A stretch of DNA of 64,000 nt from Hydrogenophaga sp. (GTDB lineage Bacteria > Pseudomonadota > Gammaproteobacteria > Burkholderiales > Burkholderiaceae_C), in NCBI RefSeq assembly GCF_030656115.1, contig NZ_JAUSOO010000005.1, positions 1-64,000 on the forward strand, written 5' to 3'. Positions 48,224-58,645 of this stretch are shown here, in pieces. Both the position numbers and the translations under genes were made by a program. The notes under the pieces are model-generated. The model did no database searches. It was given only the letters and a program-made list of their open reading frames with translations, and was not told the DNA's origin. Position 1 is the first letter of the stretch. The number at the start of each line of letters is the position of its first letter.

Positions 48224-48994
48224 TTACTGAGAAACCCAGCCGCCGTCCATGTTCCAGGCCACGCCGCGCACATTGGAGGCCGCTGGTGAGCAAAAAAATA
48301 CGGCCAGTTCTCCCAGCTCCTCTGGGGTGGTGAACTGCATGGACGGCTCTTTTTCGCCCAGCAGCACCTTTTGGGCTTCGTCGTTCGACACGCCCAGCGC
48401 CACCGCTTTGGCGTCTACCTGCTTTTGCACCAACGGTGTCAGCACCCAGCCAGGACAAATGGCATTGCAAGTGACGCCAGAGGTGGCGTTTTCCAGCGCA
48501 GTGACCTTGGTCAGACCCACCACGCCGTGCTTGGCGGCCACGTAAGCCGATTTCTCAGCCGAACCCACCAGCCCGTGTACTGAGGCCACGTTGATGATTC
48601 GCCCCCAGTTGGCCTTCTGCATGGCGGGTAGTGCCAGGCGCGTGGCATGAAAGGCACTGGTGAGGTTGATGGCGATGATGGCGTCCCACCGGGCCACGGG
48701 GAAGTCTTCAATCCGGGCCACGTGTTGAATACCGGCGTTGTTCACCAGAATGTCCACTTGGCCAAACTCGGCAGCGGCGTAGGCCATCATGGCCTCAATC
48801 TCATCAGGCTTGCTCATGTCAGCACCGTGGTAGGCCACCTTGGCCCCGAGGGCCGCGATCTCGGCCTTGGGGCCTTCCACATCACCAAAACCGTTCAGAA
48901 CAATGTTGGCGCCCTGGCGCGCAAGCGCCTTGGCAATGCCCAGTCCAATTCCGCTGGTTGATCCGGTGACAAGGGCCGTTTTGTTCGCAAGCAT
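48224..48994 (-). CDS. bdhA: 3-hydroxybutyrate dehydrogenase
   Basis: An NAD-dependent short-chain dehydrogenase of 256 residues converting (R)-3-hydroxybutyrate to acetoacetate, the step after PHB depolymerisation. It has TGSTSGIGLGIAKAL, NNAGIQHVARIEDFP (characteristic of this enzyme), catalytic Ser in NVASVHGLVGS, Y-x3-K in SAYVAAKHG and the end GVAWNMDGGWVSQ. The assignment fits the PhaZ and PhaCAB genes elsewhere in the window. The intron remnant ends only about 10 bp from its stop codon. Confidence 0.9.
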   Translation of the reverse strand: MLANKTALVTGSTSGIGLGIAKALARQGANIVLNGFGDVEGPKAEIAALGAKVAYHGADMSKPDEIEAMMAYAAAEFGQVDILVNNAGIQHVARIEDFPVARWDAIIAINLTSAFHATRLALPAMQKANWGRIINVASVHGLVGSAEKSAYVAAKHGVVGLTKVTALENATSGVTCNAICPGWVLTPLVQKQVDAKAVALGVSNDEAQKVLLGEKEPSMQFTTPEELGELAVFFCSPAASNVRGVAWNMDGGWVSQ

Positions 48995-49072
48995 GGCGTG
49001 AACTCCAGTTCAATTACGATAGGTTGAAAAACACTTCAAGCATTATCACGGAGCCTAGGGAAGGAACGATCC

Positions 49073-49996
49073 ATGCAGCAGCCTACACGCCACTTTCTGC
49101 CCGTCAGCGGCCCCGTCGCGCGTGACGGTGGTTCCCGTCGCATGGCCTATTGGGATTGGCCGGCGCAGCCTGCAGCGGACAGCCGCCGCGTGGTCATCTG
49201 TGTGCATGGGCTCTCGCGCCAGGGACGTGACTTCGACGCACTGGCGCAGGCCCTGCAGCCCTATACACGGGTGCTGGCCGTGGATGTGGCTGGTCGGGGC
49301 GAAAGCGACTGGCTGGCCGATCCCATGGCCTACCAAGTGGGCACCTACGCGGCTGATCTGGCTGCGCTGGTGCTCAAACTCCGTGCCGAGCATCCCGAGG
49401 TGTTGATGGACTTTGTGGGCACCAGCATGGGTGGGCTGATTGGCATGGCGCTCGCAGCACAGCCTGGGCTGGGCCTGCGCCGGCTGGTGCTGAACGACGT
49501 GGGCCCGGTGATCCAGTGGGAGGCCTTGCAGCGCATTGGTTCCTACTTGGGTCTAGACCCCTCGTTTGCCAGCGAACAGGAAGCGGTTGACTACCTCGCA
49601 TCCATTTCCCCCGGTTTTGGGCCTCACACGCCAGCGCAGTGGCTTGCGCTCTCGCGCCCCATGCTGCGCGAGCGCAACAGCCGCTGGTGGCTGCATTACG
49701 ACCCGGCCATTGCCGAGCCATTCAAGGCGCTGGTGGGCATGGCCAATGAAGCGGCTGCTCGGCAAACCGTGCGCGACGGTGAAACTGCGCTTTGGGAGCT
49801 TTACGACGCTATTGCGGCACGCACACTGTTGCTGCGAGGTGCCGATTCGGATCTGCTTACCCACGACACCGCAGCCAAGATGGCCAGCCGGGGGCCGTGC
49901 GCGCGCTGCATCGAATTTGCCCACGTGGGCCATGCCCCCACACTCATGGTCCTTGACCAGATTGCCGCCGTTCAAGAATTTTTGGGGGCGCCCTGA
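49073..49996 (+). CDS. Alpha/beta-hydrolase
   Basis: A 307-residue serine hydrolase: oxyanion-hole region CVHGLSRQGRDFD, nucleophile elbow FVGTSMGGLIGMAL, acid in LLLRGADSDLL and His in FAHVGHAPTLM. The opening RRMAYWDWPA and the sequence DVAGRGESDWL are shared with many Burkholderiales hydrolases of unknown substrate. AAGGAA precedes the ATG. It is 21 bp upstream of relA and may be cotranscribed with it. Confidence 0.78.
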   Translation: MQQPTRHFLPVSGPVARDGGSRRMAYWDWPAQPAADSRRVVICVHGLSRQGRDFDALAQALQPYTRVLAVDVAGRGESDWLADPMAYQVGTYAADLAALVLKLRAEHPEVLMDFVGTSMGGLIGMALAAQPGLGLRRLVLNDVGPVIQWEALQRIGSYLGLDPSFASEQEAVDYLASISPGFGPHTPAQWLALSRPMLRERNSRWWLHYDPAIAEPFKALVGMANEAAARQTVRDGETALWELYDAIAARTLLLRGADSDLLTHDTAAKMASRGPCARCIEFAHVGHAPTLMVLDQIAAVQEFLGAP

Positions 49997-50017
49997 CCGG
50001 CTGCCTTGTGACTGTCC

Positions 50018-52342
50018 ATGAAGCGTTCTTCTGCCTCTGCACTGCCTGACGCGGTGCCTCAGCCCTCAGCGCCCCCGAGCCGCGCTGCGATGCCATCGGC
50101 CATCGTGACGGCCACGTCGGACAGCCTGCCGCACCACGCGCAAGCTTTGTTCCGTGCGCGAGCCTTTGCCGAGCCCCTGCTGGCTTCCGAGCAACTCGAT
50201 ACCGGTGAAAATATTTTGGCGCACGCCGATGCCGTGGCCGCCATCCTGAACGACATTGGTGGCTCCGAAGCCATGCAGGCGGCTTCCTATTTGGTCTACG
50301 CCTGCCAGCACCTGAACCGTCCACAAGAGGTGATTGCCAAGGCTTTTGGCGACAACTTCGCTGCACTGGCGGTTGAAACCACCAAGCTTGTGCAGTTGCA
50401 GCGCCAGGCCAGGGTGAAAACGGCCCAGGTGCAAGCCAAGAAAGAAGAAGAGCGCCAGGCGGCACAAGACCAAGCCTTGCCGCTGATTTCACCGGGCAAG
50501 ACCCCGGTGTCCGAATTGGCTGCCAGCCAGACGGAAAACGTGCGCAAAATGCTGCTCGCCTTCTCGCGCGACCTGCGCGTGGTCATGCTGCGTCTGGCCT
50601 CCCGCTTGCAGACGTTGCGCTACTTTGCCGCCAGCAAGGGCAACCCGGGCGAGGCCATGGCCAGTGAGTCATTGCATGTGTTTGCGCCGCTGGCGAATCG
50701 GCTCGGTATCTGGCAGATCAAGTGGGAAATGGAGGACTTGGCCTTCCGTTTTCTGGAGCCCTACACCTACAAGCAGGTGGCCCGCCTGCTGGACGAAAAG
50801 CGTGCCGAGCGTGAGACGCATGTCGAACAGGTGCGATTGCAGCTGGAGCAAGACCTGCTGCGCCAGGGCGTGACAGCGTCCGTACAAGGGCGTCCCAAGC
50901 ACATCTACAGCATCGTCAAAAAGATGCGCGGTAAATCGCTGGATTTTGACCAAGTGTTTGACATCCGCGCCCTGCGTGTGGTGGTGCCGCAGGTGGACGA
51001 TTGCTACGCGGTGCTGGCGCTGGTCCATGCCCAGTTCACGCCGGTCACAGAAGAGTTTGACGACTACATTGCCAAACCCAAGCCAAACGGCTATCAGTCG
51101 CTGCACACCGTGGTGCGCGACAGCCAGGGCAGAGCGTTTGAGATCCAGATCCGTACCCAGGCCATGCACGACCATGCCGAACACGGCGTGGCCGCCCACT
51201 GGGCCTACAAAGAGGCCGGCGCCAAGGGCTATGCCGGTGTGTCGGCCAGCTCCGAATACGACGCGAAAATTGCCGTGCTGCGCCAGTTGCTGGCTTGGGA
51301 GCGCGACCTGAGTGGCACTGGGCAGGGGCTGTTTGACGACCGCATCTACGTGCTCACCCCCGATGCCGCCATCGTGGAGTTGCCTCAGGGCGCCACTGCG
51401 GTGGACTTTGCCTATACCGTGCACACCAGCCTGGGCCACCGGTGCCGTGGCGCGCGGGTCGATGGCGCCATGGTCACCCTGAACACACCGTTGCAAAACG
51501 GACAAACTGTGGAGATCACCGCAGCGAAAGAAGGCGGTCCTTCGCGCGACTGGCTCAATGCCGATCTGGGTTATCTGGTCAGTCACCGGGCCAAAAGCAA
51601 GGTGCGGGCGTGGTTCAACGCGCAGGCCATGGAAGAAACCGTGGCCCGTGGGCGCGAAGCGGTAGAAAAGCTGCTGCAGCGAGAAGGCAAGACAGCGCTG
51701 AAGCTGGACGATCTCGCCGTTTCCATGGGCCTTTCATCGGCCCAGGAGTTGTTTGAGCAAGTGGGCAAAGACGAGCTGTCCGTGCGGGCCATCGAGACCC
51801 ATCTGCGTCCGGCCGAACCAGTCGCGGCAGCGGAAGACATTCCGCCCTGGTTGAAGAAACCCCGCAAACAGCCCGGCCGCTCACCGGGTGGTGTGCTGGT
51901 GGTGGGTGTGGACTCGCTCATGACGCAACTGGCCAAATGCTGCAAGCCTGCACCACCGGACGACATTGGCGGTTTCGTGACGCGCGGTAAAGGTGTCAGC
52001 ATCCACCGTGCCGATTGCACCGATTTCGCGCACCTGCAACGCAAATCGCCTGACCGCGTGATCGATGTGCAATGGGGTGGGTCAAGCAACTCCAGCCGAG
52101 GCGAGGGGGCTTACTATCCCGTCGATGTCGCGGTGGAGGCGCTGGACCGCCAAGGCTTGCTGCGCGATATTTCAGATGTATTCGCTCGCGAAAAAATGAA
52201 TGTGATCGGTGTGCAGACCCAATCGGTCAAGGGGATCGCCTGGATGACCTTTACCATTGAAGTGGCAGACGCGCGCCAGGTGGCGCGGGCCATGTCGGTG
52301 GTCGGCGATGTGGCTGGCGTGCGGGTGGTCAGGCGCAAATGA
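50018..52342 (+). CDS. relA: (p)ppGpp synthetase RelA
   Basis: A 774-residue stringent-response enzyme that makes (p)ppGpp on stalled ribosomes. The N-terminal hydrolase-like region lacks the HD pair (YLVYACQHLN at that place), as in monofunctional RelA. The synthetase domain has GRPKHIYSIVKKMRGK and the E-x-D-D form EEFDDYIAKPKPNGYQSLHT. It is followed by a TGS domain (VLTPDAAIVELPQGATAVDF), a Cys-containing segment (LAKCCKPAPPDDIGGFV) and a C-terminal ACT domain. The promoter may be shared with the hydrolase gene upstream. Confidence 0.9.
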   Translation: MKRSSASALPDAVPQPSAPPSRAAMPSAIVTATSDSLPHHAQALFRARAFAEPLLASEQLDTGENILAHADAVAAILNDIGGSEAMQAASYLVYACQHLNRPQEVIAKAFGDNFAALAVETTKLVQLQRQARVKTAQVQAKKEEERQAAQDQALPLISPGKTPVSELAASQTENVRKMLLAFSRDLRVVMLRLASRLQTLRYFAASKGNPGEAMASESLHVFAPLANRLGIWQIKWEMEDLAFRFLEPYTYKQVARLLDEKRAERETHVEQVRLQLEQDLLRQGVTASVQGRPKHIYSIVKKMRGKSLDFDQVFDIRALRVVVPQVDDCYAVLALVHAQFTPVTEEFDDYIAKPKPNGYQSLHTVVRDSQGRAFEIQIRTQAMHDHAEHGVAAHWAYKEAGAKGYAGVSASSEYDAKIAVLRQLLAWERDLSGTGQGLFDDRIYVLTPDAAIVELPQGATAVDFAYTVHTSLGHRCRGARVDGAMVTLNTPLQNGQTVEITAAKEGGPSRDWLNADLGYLVSHRAKSKVRAWFNAQAMEETVARGREAVEKLLQREGKTALKLDDLAVSMGLSSAQELFEQVGKDELSVRAIETHLRPAEPVAAAEDIPPWLKKPRKQPGRSPGGVLVVGVDSLMTQLAKCCKPAPPDDIGGFVTRGKGVSIHRADCTDFAHLQRKSPDRVIDVQWGGSSNSSRGEGAYYPVDVAVEALDRQGLLRDISDVFAREKMNVIGVQTQSVKGIAWMTFTIEVADARQVARAMSVVGDVAGVRVVRRK

Positions 52343-52403
52343 GTTCGTCATCTTGAAAAGACGATCAAAATACTGCTATAATTTGAGACTTCGAACGGTT
52401 TGT

Positions 52404-52480
52404 AGGCGCGTAGCTCAGCTGGTTAGAGCACCACCTTGACATGGTGGGGGTCGTTGGTTCGAGTCCAATCGCGCCTACCA
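52404..52480 (+). tRNA. tRNA-Val (GAC)
   Basis: The cloverleaf closes fully: acceptor AGGCGCG/CGCGCCT, D-arm GCTC/GAGC, anticodon arm CCACC-TTGACAT-GGTGG with anticodon GAC, T-arm GTTGG-TTCGAGT-CCAAT, discriminator A and encoded CCA. An intrinsic terminator follows at once. Confidence 0.95.
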
Positions 52481-52519
52481 AAATGCCCTTGTAATTCATT
52501 GAGTTACAAGGGCATTTTG
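52481..52519 (+). terminator. Terminator after tRNA-Val
   Basis: AAAATGCCCTTGTAA and TTACAAGGGCATTTT form a perfect 15-bp stem with a nine-base loop directly after the tRNA's CCA end. Confidence 0.85.
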
Positions 52520-52717
52520 CTTTCTGGGTCGCCGCTTCATGGTGGTTGCTGTTTCTCCATCGCTCCCCATGATTGAAACGCAATGCAAGCGCCCATGTGC
52601 TTGTGGGCTACCGTCGGGAAAACCCACGGAGACGTTTGTCAGCTTGGGTTTTTAGAATGTGCCGTATCCTTTGCCCCACAGACGGGCTCTGAACCGTCAC
52701 ATACTGAAAGACTTTTC

Positions 52718-53260
52718 GTGCAAAAAAACAAGGCCGAGGCCGGCTCTTCTCCTGCAGGCGTTGTGCGGGTGATCAAAAAGTATCCGAACCGTCGTCTGTA
52801 CGACACCGACACCTCGTCCTACATCACCTTGGCCGAGGTCAAGTCGTTGGTCATGGACAACGAGCTCTTCGTGGTCCGCGACGCCAAGACCAACGATGAC
52901 CTGACGCGCAGCATCTTGCTGCAGATCATTCTGGAAGAGGAAACCGCAGGCGTGCCCATCTTTACCGAGCAGGTGCTGGCCAACATCATCCGTTTCTATG
53001 GCCACGCCATGCAGGATTTCATGGGTACGTACCTGGAAAAAAACGTCCAGATCTTTATGGACTTGCAGAATAAGATGACCGAGCAGACCAAGGGCCTTAA
53101 CCCCGAAGTATGGAAGCAGTTCACGAATGTACAGTCTCCTTTGATGCAAGGCATGATGGGTACCTACATGGAGCAGTCGCGCAGCGCGTTCACGCAAATG
53201 CAAGAGCAAATGCAAAAAAACAGCGAACAGATGATGGCGGCTCTGGGGCTGAAGCGGTAG
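52718..53260 (+). CDS. phaR: Polyhydroxyalkanoate synthesis repressor
   Basis: About 180 residues from the GTG at 52718, with GAAAG upstream; longer upstream frames have no family resemblance. The PHB accumulation-regulator DNA-binding domain reads VIKKYPNRRLYDTDTSSYIT and TLAEVKSLVMDN, followed by the acidic core ILLQIILEEETAGVPIFTE, then a Met/Gln-rich C-terminal helix (FTQMQEQMQKNSEQMMAAL). PhaR binds both PHB granules and phasin promoters. It is unlinked to phaCAB here, as in many Burkholderiales. Confidence 0.9.
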   Translation: MQKNKAEAGSSPAGVVRVIKKYPNRRLYDTDTSSYITLAEVKSLVMDNELFVVRDAKTNDDLTRSILLQIILEEETAGVPIFTEQVLANIIRFYGHAMQDFMGTYLEKNVQIFMDLQNKMTEQTKGLNPEVWKQFTNVQSPLMQGMMGTYMEQSRSAFTQMQEQMQKNSEQMMAALGLKR

Positions 53261-53317
53261 TTTCCCGCAGCGCCCTGGCGGCGTATGCGGTTGCGGTCAG
53301 TCTGAGACAATCGGCAC

Positions 53318-54703
53318 ATGATTGAAACTGTTGCCACACCGGGCGCTGCGGCGCCGAAAGTCGGTTTTGTCAGTTTGGGCTGTCCCAAAGCGCTGACCGA
53401 CTCCGAACTCATCCTGACTCAGTTGAGTGCTGAGGGTTACCAGACTTCCAAAACATTTGCGGGTGCCGATCTGGTGATCGTCAACACCTGTGGCTTCATT
53501 GACGATGCCGTCCGCGAAAGCCTGGACACCATCGGCGAGGCTCTGGCTGAGAACGGCAAAGTGATTGTGACGGGCTGCCTGGGTGCTCGTACCGGCGACG
53601 ACGGTGACAACCTGGTACGCAAAATGCACCCAAGTGTGTTGGCGGTCACGGGTCCACACGCCACGCATGAGGTGATGACGGCGGTGCATCTGCATTTGCC
53701 CAAGCCGCACGATCCTTTTGTGGATCTGGTGCCGGCCCAGGGCATCAAGCTGACGCCGCGCCACTACGCCTATTTGAAAATCAGCGAAGGCTGTAACCAC
53801 CGCTGCACCTTTTGCATTATCCCGTCCATGCGGGGTGACTTGGTCAGTCGTCCGATTGGCGATGTGCTGACCGAGGCGCGCAAGCTGTTTGAAGCGGGTG
53901 TCAAAGAATTGCTGGTGGTCAGCCAGGATACGTCTGCCTATGGGGTGGACATGCAATACCGCACGGGTTTCTGGGATGGCAAACCGGTCAAGACGCGCAT
54001 GCTGGACTTGGTGCGTTCGCTCGGCGAACTGGCCAAAGGCTATGGTGCCTGGGTGCGCTTGCATTATGTGTATCCCTACCCGCATGTGGACGAGATCATT
54101 CCGCTCATGGCCGAAGGCCTGTGCCTGCCTTACCTGGATGTGCCCTTGCAGCACAGCCACCCCGATGTGCTCAAACGCATGAAGCGTCCAGCCAGTGGAG
54201 AAAAGAACCTGGAGCGCATTGCGCGTTGGCGCGAACTGTGCCCTGAGATTGTGGTCCGAAGCACCTTCATTGCGGGCTTTCCCGGCGAAACCGAGGCCGA
54301 GTTTCAGCACCTGCTCGATTTTGTGCAAGAGGCGCAGATCGATCGGGCCGGCTGTTTTGCTTTCTCACCCGTCCAGGGCGCGGCTGCAAATGCGTTGGAC
54401 AACCCGGTTCCCACCGAAGTCCGTGAAGAGCGCCGTGCACGTTTCATGGCGGTGGCGGAAGCTGTGTCGGCTGAAAAATTGCGCCAGCGCGTGGGTGCAA
54501 CCATGCAGGTGTTGGTAGATTCGGCACCAGGCTTGGGTAAAAAAGGTGGTGTGGGCCGCAGTTATGCCGATGCGCCTGAGATTGATGGTGTGGTGCGCTT
54601 GTTGCCTCCCGAGAAAATCAGCAAGACCCTGAAAGTGGGTGAGTTCACCAAGGCGCGGATTGTGGCGGCCGAGGGGCATGATCTGCTGGCGGTGCCGTTC
54701 TGA
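53318..54703 (+). CDS. rimO: Ribosomal protein S12 methylthiotransferase
   Basis: A radical-SAM enzyme of 461 residues that methylthiolates an Asp of ribosomal protein S12. The N-terminal UPF0004 domain starts [16 protein letters not shown] and supplies three Cys for the auxiliary cluster. The radical-SAM motif is [20 protein letters not shown]-terminal TRAM domain ([20 protein letters not shown]) completes it. It lies 57 bp after phaR. Confidence 0.93.
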   Translation: MIETVATPGAAAPKVGFVSLGCPKALTDSELILTQLSAEGYQTSKTFAGADLVIVNTCGFIDDAVRESLDTIGEALAENGKVIVTGCLGARTGDDGDNLVRKMHPSVLAVTGPHATHEVMTAVHLHLPKPHDPFVDLVPAQGIKLTPRHYAYLKISEGCNHRCTFCIIPSMRGDLVSRPIGDVLTEARKLFEAGVKELLVVSQDTSAYGVDMQYRTGFWDGKPVKTRMLDLVRSLGELAKGYGAWVRLHYVYPYPHVDEIIPLMAEGLCLPYLDVPLQHSHPDVLKRMKRPASGEKNLERIARWRELCPEIVVRSTFIAGFPGETEAEFQHLLDFVQEAQIDRAGCFAFSPVQGAAANALDNPVPTEVREERRARFMAVAEAVSAEKLRQRVGATMQVLVDSAPGLGKKGGVGRSYADAPEIDGVVRLLPPEKISKTLKVGEFTKARIVAAEGHDLLAVPF

Positions 54704-54896
54704 GTGGCTGGCTGGTGTGCGTCCACCGGTGTTCTGGCGGCTGGCCATCAGAACACCCGCCCATTGAGTGGGCGCGCTGAGCCGAAAGGGGGCGGTGTGG
54801 ATGGGGTCTGGACGCCGACCTGCTGGCATCGCTCACACCACGATGAGTTCCCATGCGAGGCACTGACGGCGTTTACCAAGCGATTGGGCAAAGAAA

Positions 54897-54928
54897 AAGG
54901 ACTTGCCAACACATGTCAGCAAGTCCTT
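54897..54928 (-). terminator. Terminator downstream of tRNA-Leu copy 1
   Basis: Read on the minus strand, AAGGACTTGC and its complement GCAAGTCCTT form a 10-bp stem, 7 bp beyond the tRNA end and followed by a T run. Confidence 0.7.
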
Positions 54929-54935
54929 GAATCTT

Positions 54936-55020
<85 letters not shown>

Positions 55021-55147
55021 ATCTCAGGAAAGATCGAATTATACGGTGTTTTTTGCCTGTTTTCGAAAGAGCGTTGCAGATATCGGTGCTCGCACCCGCA
55101 GCCGTATTCTTGCCGGGTATCTCAGCCGTTTTGCGAGTGCAAAAGAA

Positions 55148-55181
55148 AAGGGCTTGCCAACTTTTACGTCGGCAAGCCCTT
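55148..55181 (-). terminator. Terminator downstream of tRNA-Leu copy 2
   Basis: On the minus strand an 11-bp stem (AAGGGCTTGCC with GGCAAGCCCTT) followed by a T-rich run. It resembles the terminator of copy 1 in position and in the core CTTGC. Confidence 0.7.
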
Positions 55182-55188
55182 ATGATCG

Positions 55189-55273
<85 letters not shown>

Positions 55274-55321
55274 ATCTCAGGAAACCGCTAGTATAGCATT
55301 TAAAAAATTTCCAAAATAATA

Positions 55322-57616
55322 GTGAACGAAAAGAACAGCCTGTTGGCCGAATTTGAAGGTGTGGTTTCTGGGCATCGCGATGGACACGGTTTCGTTGTGC
55401 GCGATGATGGACAGGCCGACATCTACCTTCCCTCCAACGAAATGCGTGCCGTCCTGCACAAGGACCGTGTCAAGGCGCGCATCGTGCGCCTTGACCGCAA
55501 GGGCCGCCCCGAGGGCCGAGTGACCGAGATCGTTGAACGCTCGAACTCCCCCATCATTGGCCGCCTGCTGCAGGAAAGCGGCGTCTGGCTGGTGGCGCCC
55601 GAAGACAAACGCTACGGCCAGGACGTCTTGATACCGAAAGGCGCGATTGGCTCTGCCAAGGCAGGGCAGGTGGTCGTGGTCGAGTTGACCGAACCACCCG
55701 CGCTCTATGGGCAGCCGGTGGGGCGCGTGAAAGAAGTGCTTGGTGACATCGACGATCCGGGCATGGAAATCGAAATTGCGGTGCGCAAATACGATGTGCC
55801 GCACGAATTTTCTGATGCGGCGCTGGCCCAGGCGCGCAGTTTGCCCGATCACGTGCGCGCATCAGACCACTTGCACCGTGTTGACTTGCGCGATGTGCCC
55901 CTGGTGACCATTGACGGTGAAGACGCGCGCGACTTTGACGATGCGGTGTACTGTGAACCGGCCAAAGTGGGGCGGGGCAAGGGCTGGCGTTTGCTGGTGG
56001 CGATTGCGGACGTGAGTCACTACGTTGAAACTGGTTCGGCCATCGACGTCGATGCCTACGACCGCGCTACCTCGGTCTATTTCCCGCGCCGCGTGATCCC
56101 CATGCTGCCCGAGAAGCTGTCCAACGGTCTGTGTTCATTGAACCCTGGCGTCGAGCGGCTCTGCATGGTGTGTGACATGCTGGTGAACGCCAAAGGCGAG
56201 ATCCACGCGTACCAGTTTTATCCGGCTGTCATGTTCAGCCACGCCCGTTTCACCTACACCGAGGTGGCTGCTATCTTGCAAAACACCCGGGGCCCCGAAG
56301 CGGCTCAGCGCAAGGCGCTGGTGCCTTACCTGGTGAATTTGCACGACGTGTACCGGGCTTTGCTGGTGGCGCGCCAGGTGCGCGGTGCGGTGGATTTCGA
56401 AACGGTGGAAACCCAGATCGTTTGTGACGAGTCGGGGCGGATTGAAAAGATCATTCCACGCACCCGCAACGACGCTCACAAACTGATTGAAGAAGCCATG
56501 CTGGCCGCCAACGTGTGTTCGGCGGATTTCATTGGCGAAGGCAAACACACCGGGCTGTTTCGAGTGCACGAAGGCCCCACGCCAGAGAAGCAGGACATTC
56601 TGCGCAACTACCTCAAGGCGATGGGCGTGACGCAGACCATCAGCGACAACCCGCACCCGTCGGAGTTCCAGAAGATCGCGAGCGCCACCAAGGACCGTCC
56701 CGAGTCGCAGCAAATTCACACCATGCTGCTGCGTTCGATGCAGCAGGCCATCTACACGCCGCTCAACCAAGGCCATTTTGGCCTGGCGTTTGACGCCTAC
56801 ACCCATTTCACCAGCCCGATTCGCCGTTACCCCGACTTGTTGGTGCACCGGGTCATCAAGGCCATCTTGGCGGGCAAGCGCTACCAGTTGCCGGTGTTGC
56901 CGACACCGGGTGAAGCGCATGCCAAATTGAGCAAGCGGCTGGCCAGCCGCGTCAAGCCGCCGGTGGCGGGTGAGCCGGTGAAAAAGCCTTCGGTCGACAC
57001 GTTGGCCTGGCAGGCGGCCGGGCTGCATTGCAGCGCGAACGAGCGCCGTGCAGACGAAGCCAGCCGCGATGTGGAAGCCTGGCTCAAGTGCAAATACATG
57101 CGAGAGCACCTGGGCGAAGAGTTCAGCGGCGTGGTGACTTCGGTGACGAGTTTCGGCTTGTTTGTCACCTTGGACGCGATGTATGTTGAGGGTCTGGTGC
57201 ACATCACCGAGCTCGGCGGTGAGTACTTTCGGTTTGACGAAGCGCGCCAGGAGCTGCGCGGGGAGCGCACTGGTATTCGCTACGCACTGGGTTCGCGGGT
57301 GCAGGTACAGGTTAGCCGGGTAGACCTGGACGGGCGCCGCATTGATTTCAGATTGGTCAACGACAACGATGGCATGGCGCTGCGCGCCATGCGCGACAAG
57401 ACTGGGCAAGCCGACACGGACGAGGTGGTTTTGGGTCGTGCGGGTAAGCCGCGCCGTGATCGCAAAAATGAAGATGCTACATCCAGCACTTCAGGGGTTG
57501 CGCCGTTGCTGCCTGTGCTGGAGGTGAAGCCCTCGGCACACAAGGCAGCGAGCAAAAAGTCGGAGCGCAGTAATGCCAGGGCTGCATCCGGAAAGCCTCG
57601 CAAGAGCCGTCGATAG
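55322..57616 (+). CDS. rnr: Ribonuclease R
   Basis: A 3'-5' exoribonuclease of 764 residues, starting at a GTG (MNEKNSLLAEFEGVVSGHRD). Cold-shock-like domains come first. The RNB catalytic centre has the Asp cluster TIDGEDARDFDDAVYCEP, YVETGSAIDVDAYDRATSVYFPRRVIPMLPEKLSNGLCSLNP spread over residues 239-280, and YTHFTSPIRRYPDLLVHR. An S1 domain (FSGVVTSVTSFGLFVTLD) and a long Lys/Arg/Ser-rich tail follow. It degrades structured RNA. No good ribosome site is seen before the GTG. Confidence 0.9.
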   Translation: MNEKNSLLAEFEGVVSGHRDGHGFVVRDDGQADIYLPSNEMRAVLHKDRVKARIVRLDRKGRPEGRVTEIVERSNSPIIGRLLQESGVWLVAPEDKRYGQDVLIPKGAIGSAKAGQVVVVELTEPPALYGQPVGRVKEVLGDIDDPGMEIEIAVRKYDVPHEFSDAALAQARSLPDHVRASDHLHRVDLRDVPLVTIDGEDARDFDDAVYCEPAKVGRGKGWRLLVAIADVSHYVETGSAIDVDAYDRATSVYFPRRVIPMLPEKLSNGLCSLNPGVERLCMVCDMLVNAKGEIHAYQFYPAVMFSHARFTYTEVAAILQNTRGPEAAQRKALVPYLVNLHDVYRALLVARQVRGAVDFETVETQIVCDESGRIEKIIPRTRNDAHKLIEEAMLAANVCSADFIGEGKHTGLFRVHEGPTPEKQDILRNYLKAMGVTQTISDNPHPSEFQKIASATKDRPESQQIHTMLLRSMQQAIYTPLNQGHFGLAFDAYTHFTSPIRRYPDLLVHRVIKAILAGKRYQLPVLPTPGEAHAKLSKRLASRVKPPVAGEPVKKPSVDTLAWQAAGLHCSANERRADEASRDVEAWLKCKYMREHLGEEFSGVVTSVTSFGLFVTLDAMYVEGLVHITELGGEYFRFDEARQELRGERTGIRYALGSRVQVQVSRVDLDGRRIDFRLVNDNDGMALRAMRDKTGQADTDEVVLGRAGKPRRDRKNEDATSSTSGVAPLLPVLEVKPSAHKAASKKSERSNARAASGKPRKSRR

Positions 57617-57978
57617 GTCATAGATGATCAGCCTGGACAGGGTGTTCACCCGCCCCGCAAGCCTCGGGCGTCGAAGGAGGGTGGTGCAGCCGAGAGGGCT
57701 GCAATATACCCGTTGTGCTTGAACCCAAATGACGACAATTCTGAGCCACAAGTCTGAGTGGCTGCTGAACCACCTCTTCGGATTGGGGGCAGCATTCTTG
57801 TTTTTTTCCGGGCTGCGGCGATGGCCCTCGAACCCTGTGCGCCCAGGGCGTCCTTGTCGTTGGTGGATTGCCGATGGCTCGTTCGCTGTTCTGAAACACG
57901 CGCCTTAAACTCGGTCCATTTTTGGGTGGAGCGATCACGCGCCAGCCTTTATTTTTTTGATTGCCCACAGGAGCCTGT
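57617..57978. other. Intergenic stretch, no gene seen
   Basis: Between rnr and the YggT-family gene I find no conserved frame on either strand and no recognisable RNA. GC-rich imperfect hairpins near 57650-57700 could act as a terminator, but the T tract is weak. Confidence 0.4.
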
Positions 57979-58530
57979 ATGCGCGTTGGTTTTTTCCTGC
58001 TCGACACTTTCTTTTTTTTCTTGGCGGGAGCGGCTCTCTTACGCGCCTGGATGAACCACCAGCGAATCCACATGTCGGCCCAGCCAGGGCGCTTGGTGAT
58101 TGCCGTAACCGATTGGCTCGTTGTGCCTGTGCGCCGCATTCTGCCCCGCAGTTTGGTACAAAGCCGCATGGACTGGGGCAGTCTGATGGCGGCACTGCTG
58201 TTTGCCCTAGCTTATGGTGGTTTGTGGTTGATGCTGGCCTCTACCCTAACGCAGGTGGATGCTTCGCCGACTGCGGTGTTGCTGGCGATTTCTACCCTGG
58301 CCATCAAACTTTTGCTGCGCACTTTGTTGCAGGGTTTGATGATGATGTTGCTTGTCTACGCTGTGTTGTCGTGGATGCAGCCTCAGTCCCCCGTGCTTGG
58401 TATGTTGGACCGTCTTTGCTCCCCTGTGCTGCAGCCTGTGCGCCGTATCGTACCGACGGTGGGCGGTGTTGATTTGTCGGTATTGGTCTTGATTATCTTG
58501 TTGCAAGTCGGTCTGATGTTGCTGGGTTGA
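57979..58530 (+). CDS. YggT-family inner-membrane protein
   Basis: A 183-residue protein with AGGAG six bases before the ATG at 57979. Four or more hydrophobic helices form two YggT repeats; each ends in the family signature near a loop (TDWLVVPVRRILPRS in the first, LCSPVLQPVRRIVPTVGGVD in the second). YggT proteins are linked to osmotic or ion homeostasis, but their mechanism is unknown. No operon partner is close. Confidence 0.82.
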   Translation: MRVGFFLLDTFFFFLAGAALLRAWMNHQRIHMSAQPGRLVIAVTDWLVVPVRRILPRSLVQSRMDWGSLMAALLFALAYGGLWLMLASTLTQVDASPTAVLLAISTLAIKLLLRTLLQGLMMMLLVYAVLSWMQPQSPVLGMLDRLCSPVLQPVRRIVPTVGGVDLSVLVLIILLQVGLMLLG

Positions 58531-58645
58531 GTTCGCTGCGCACATGCATAGCTGACCTTGCACAGGATTTGGCAGAAGTCAGCGAAGTAGTCGGTCCGAC
58601 CGTGCCGAAAATCGTCCGAATGTCGTTCAAAAACTCCCATAAGAA

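Noticed and set aside
57618-58169. A minus-strand frame of about 180 codons opposite the rnr-yggT gap
   Set aside because: It overlaps the start of the YggT-family gene, is rich in Arg/Pro/Lys and shows no domain or signal; likely a chance frame.
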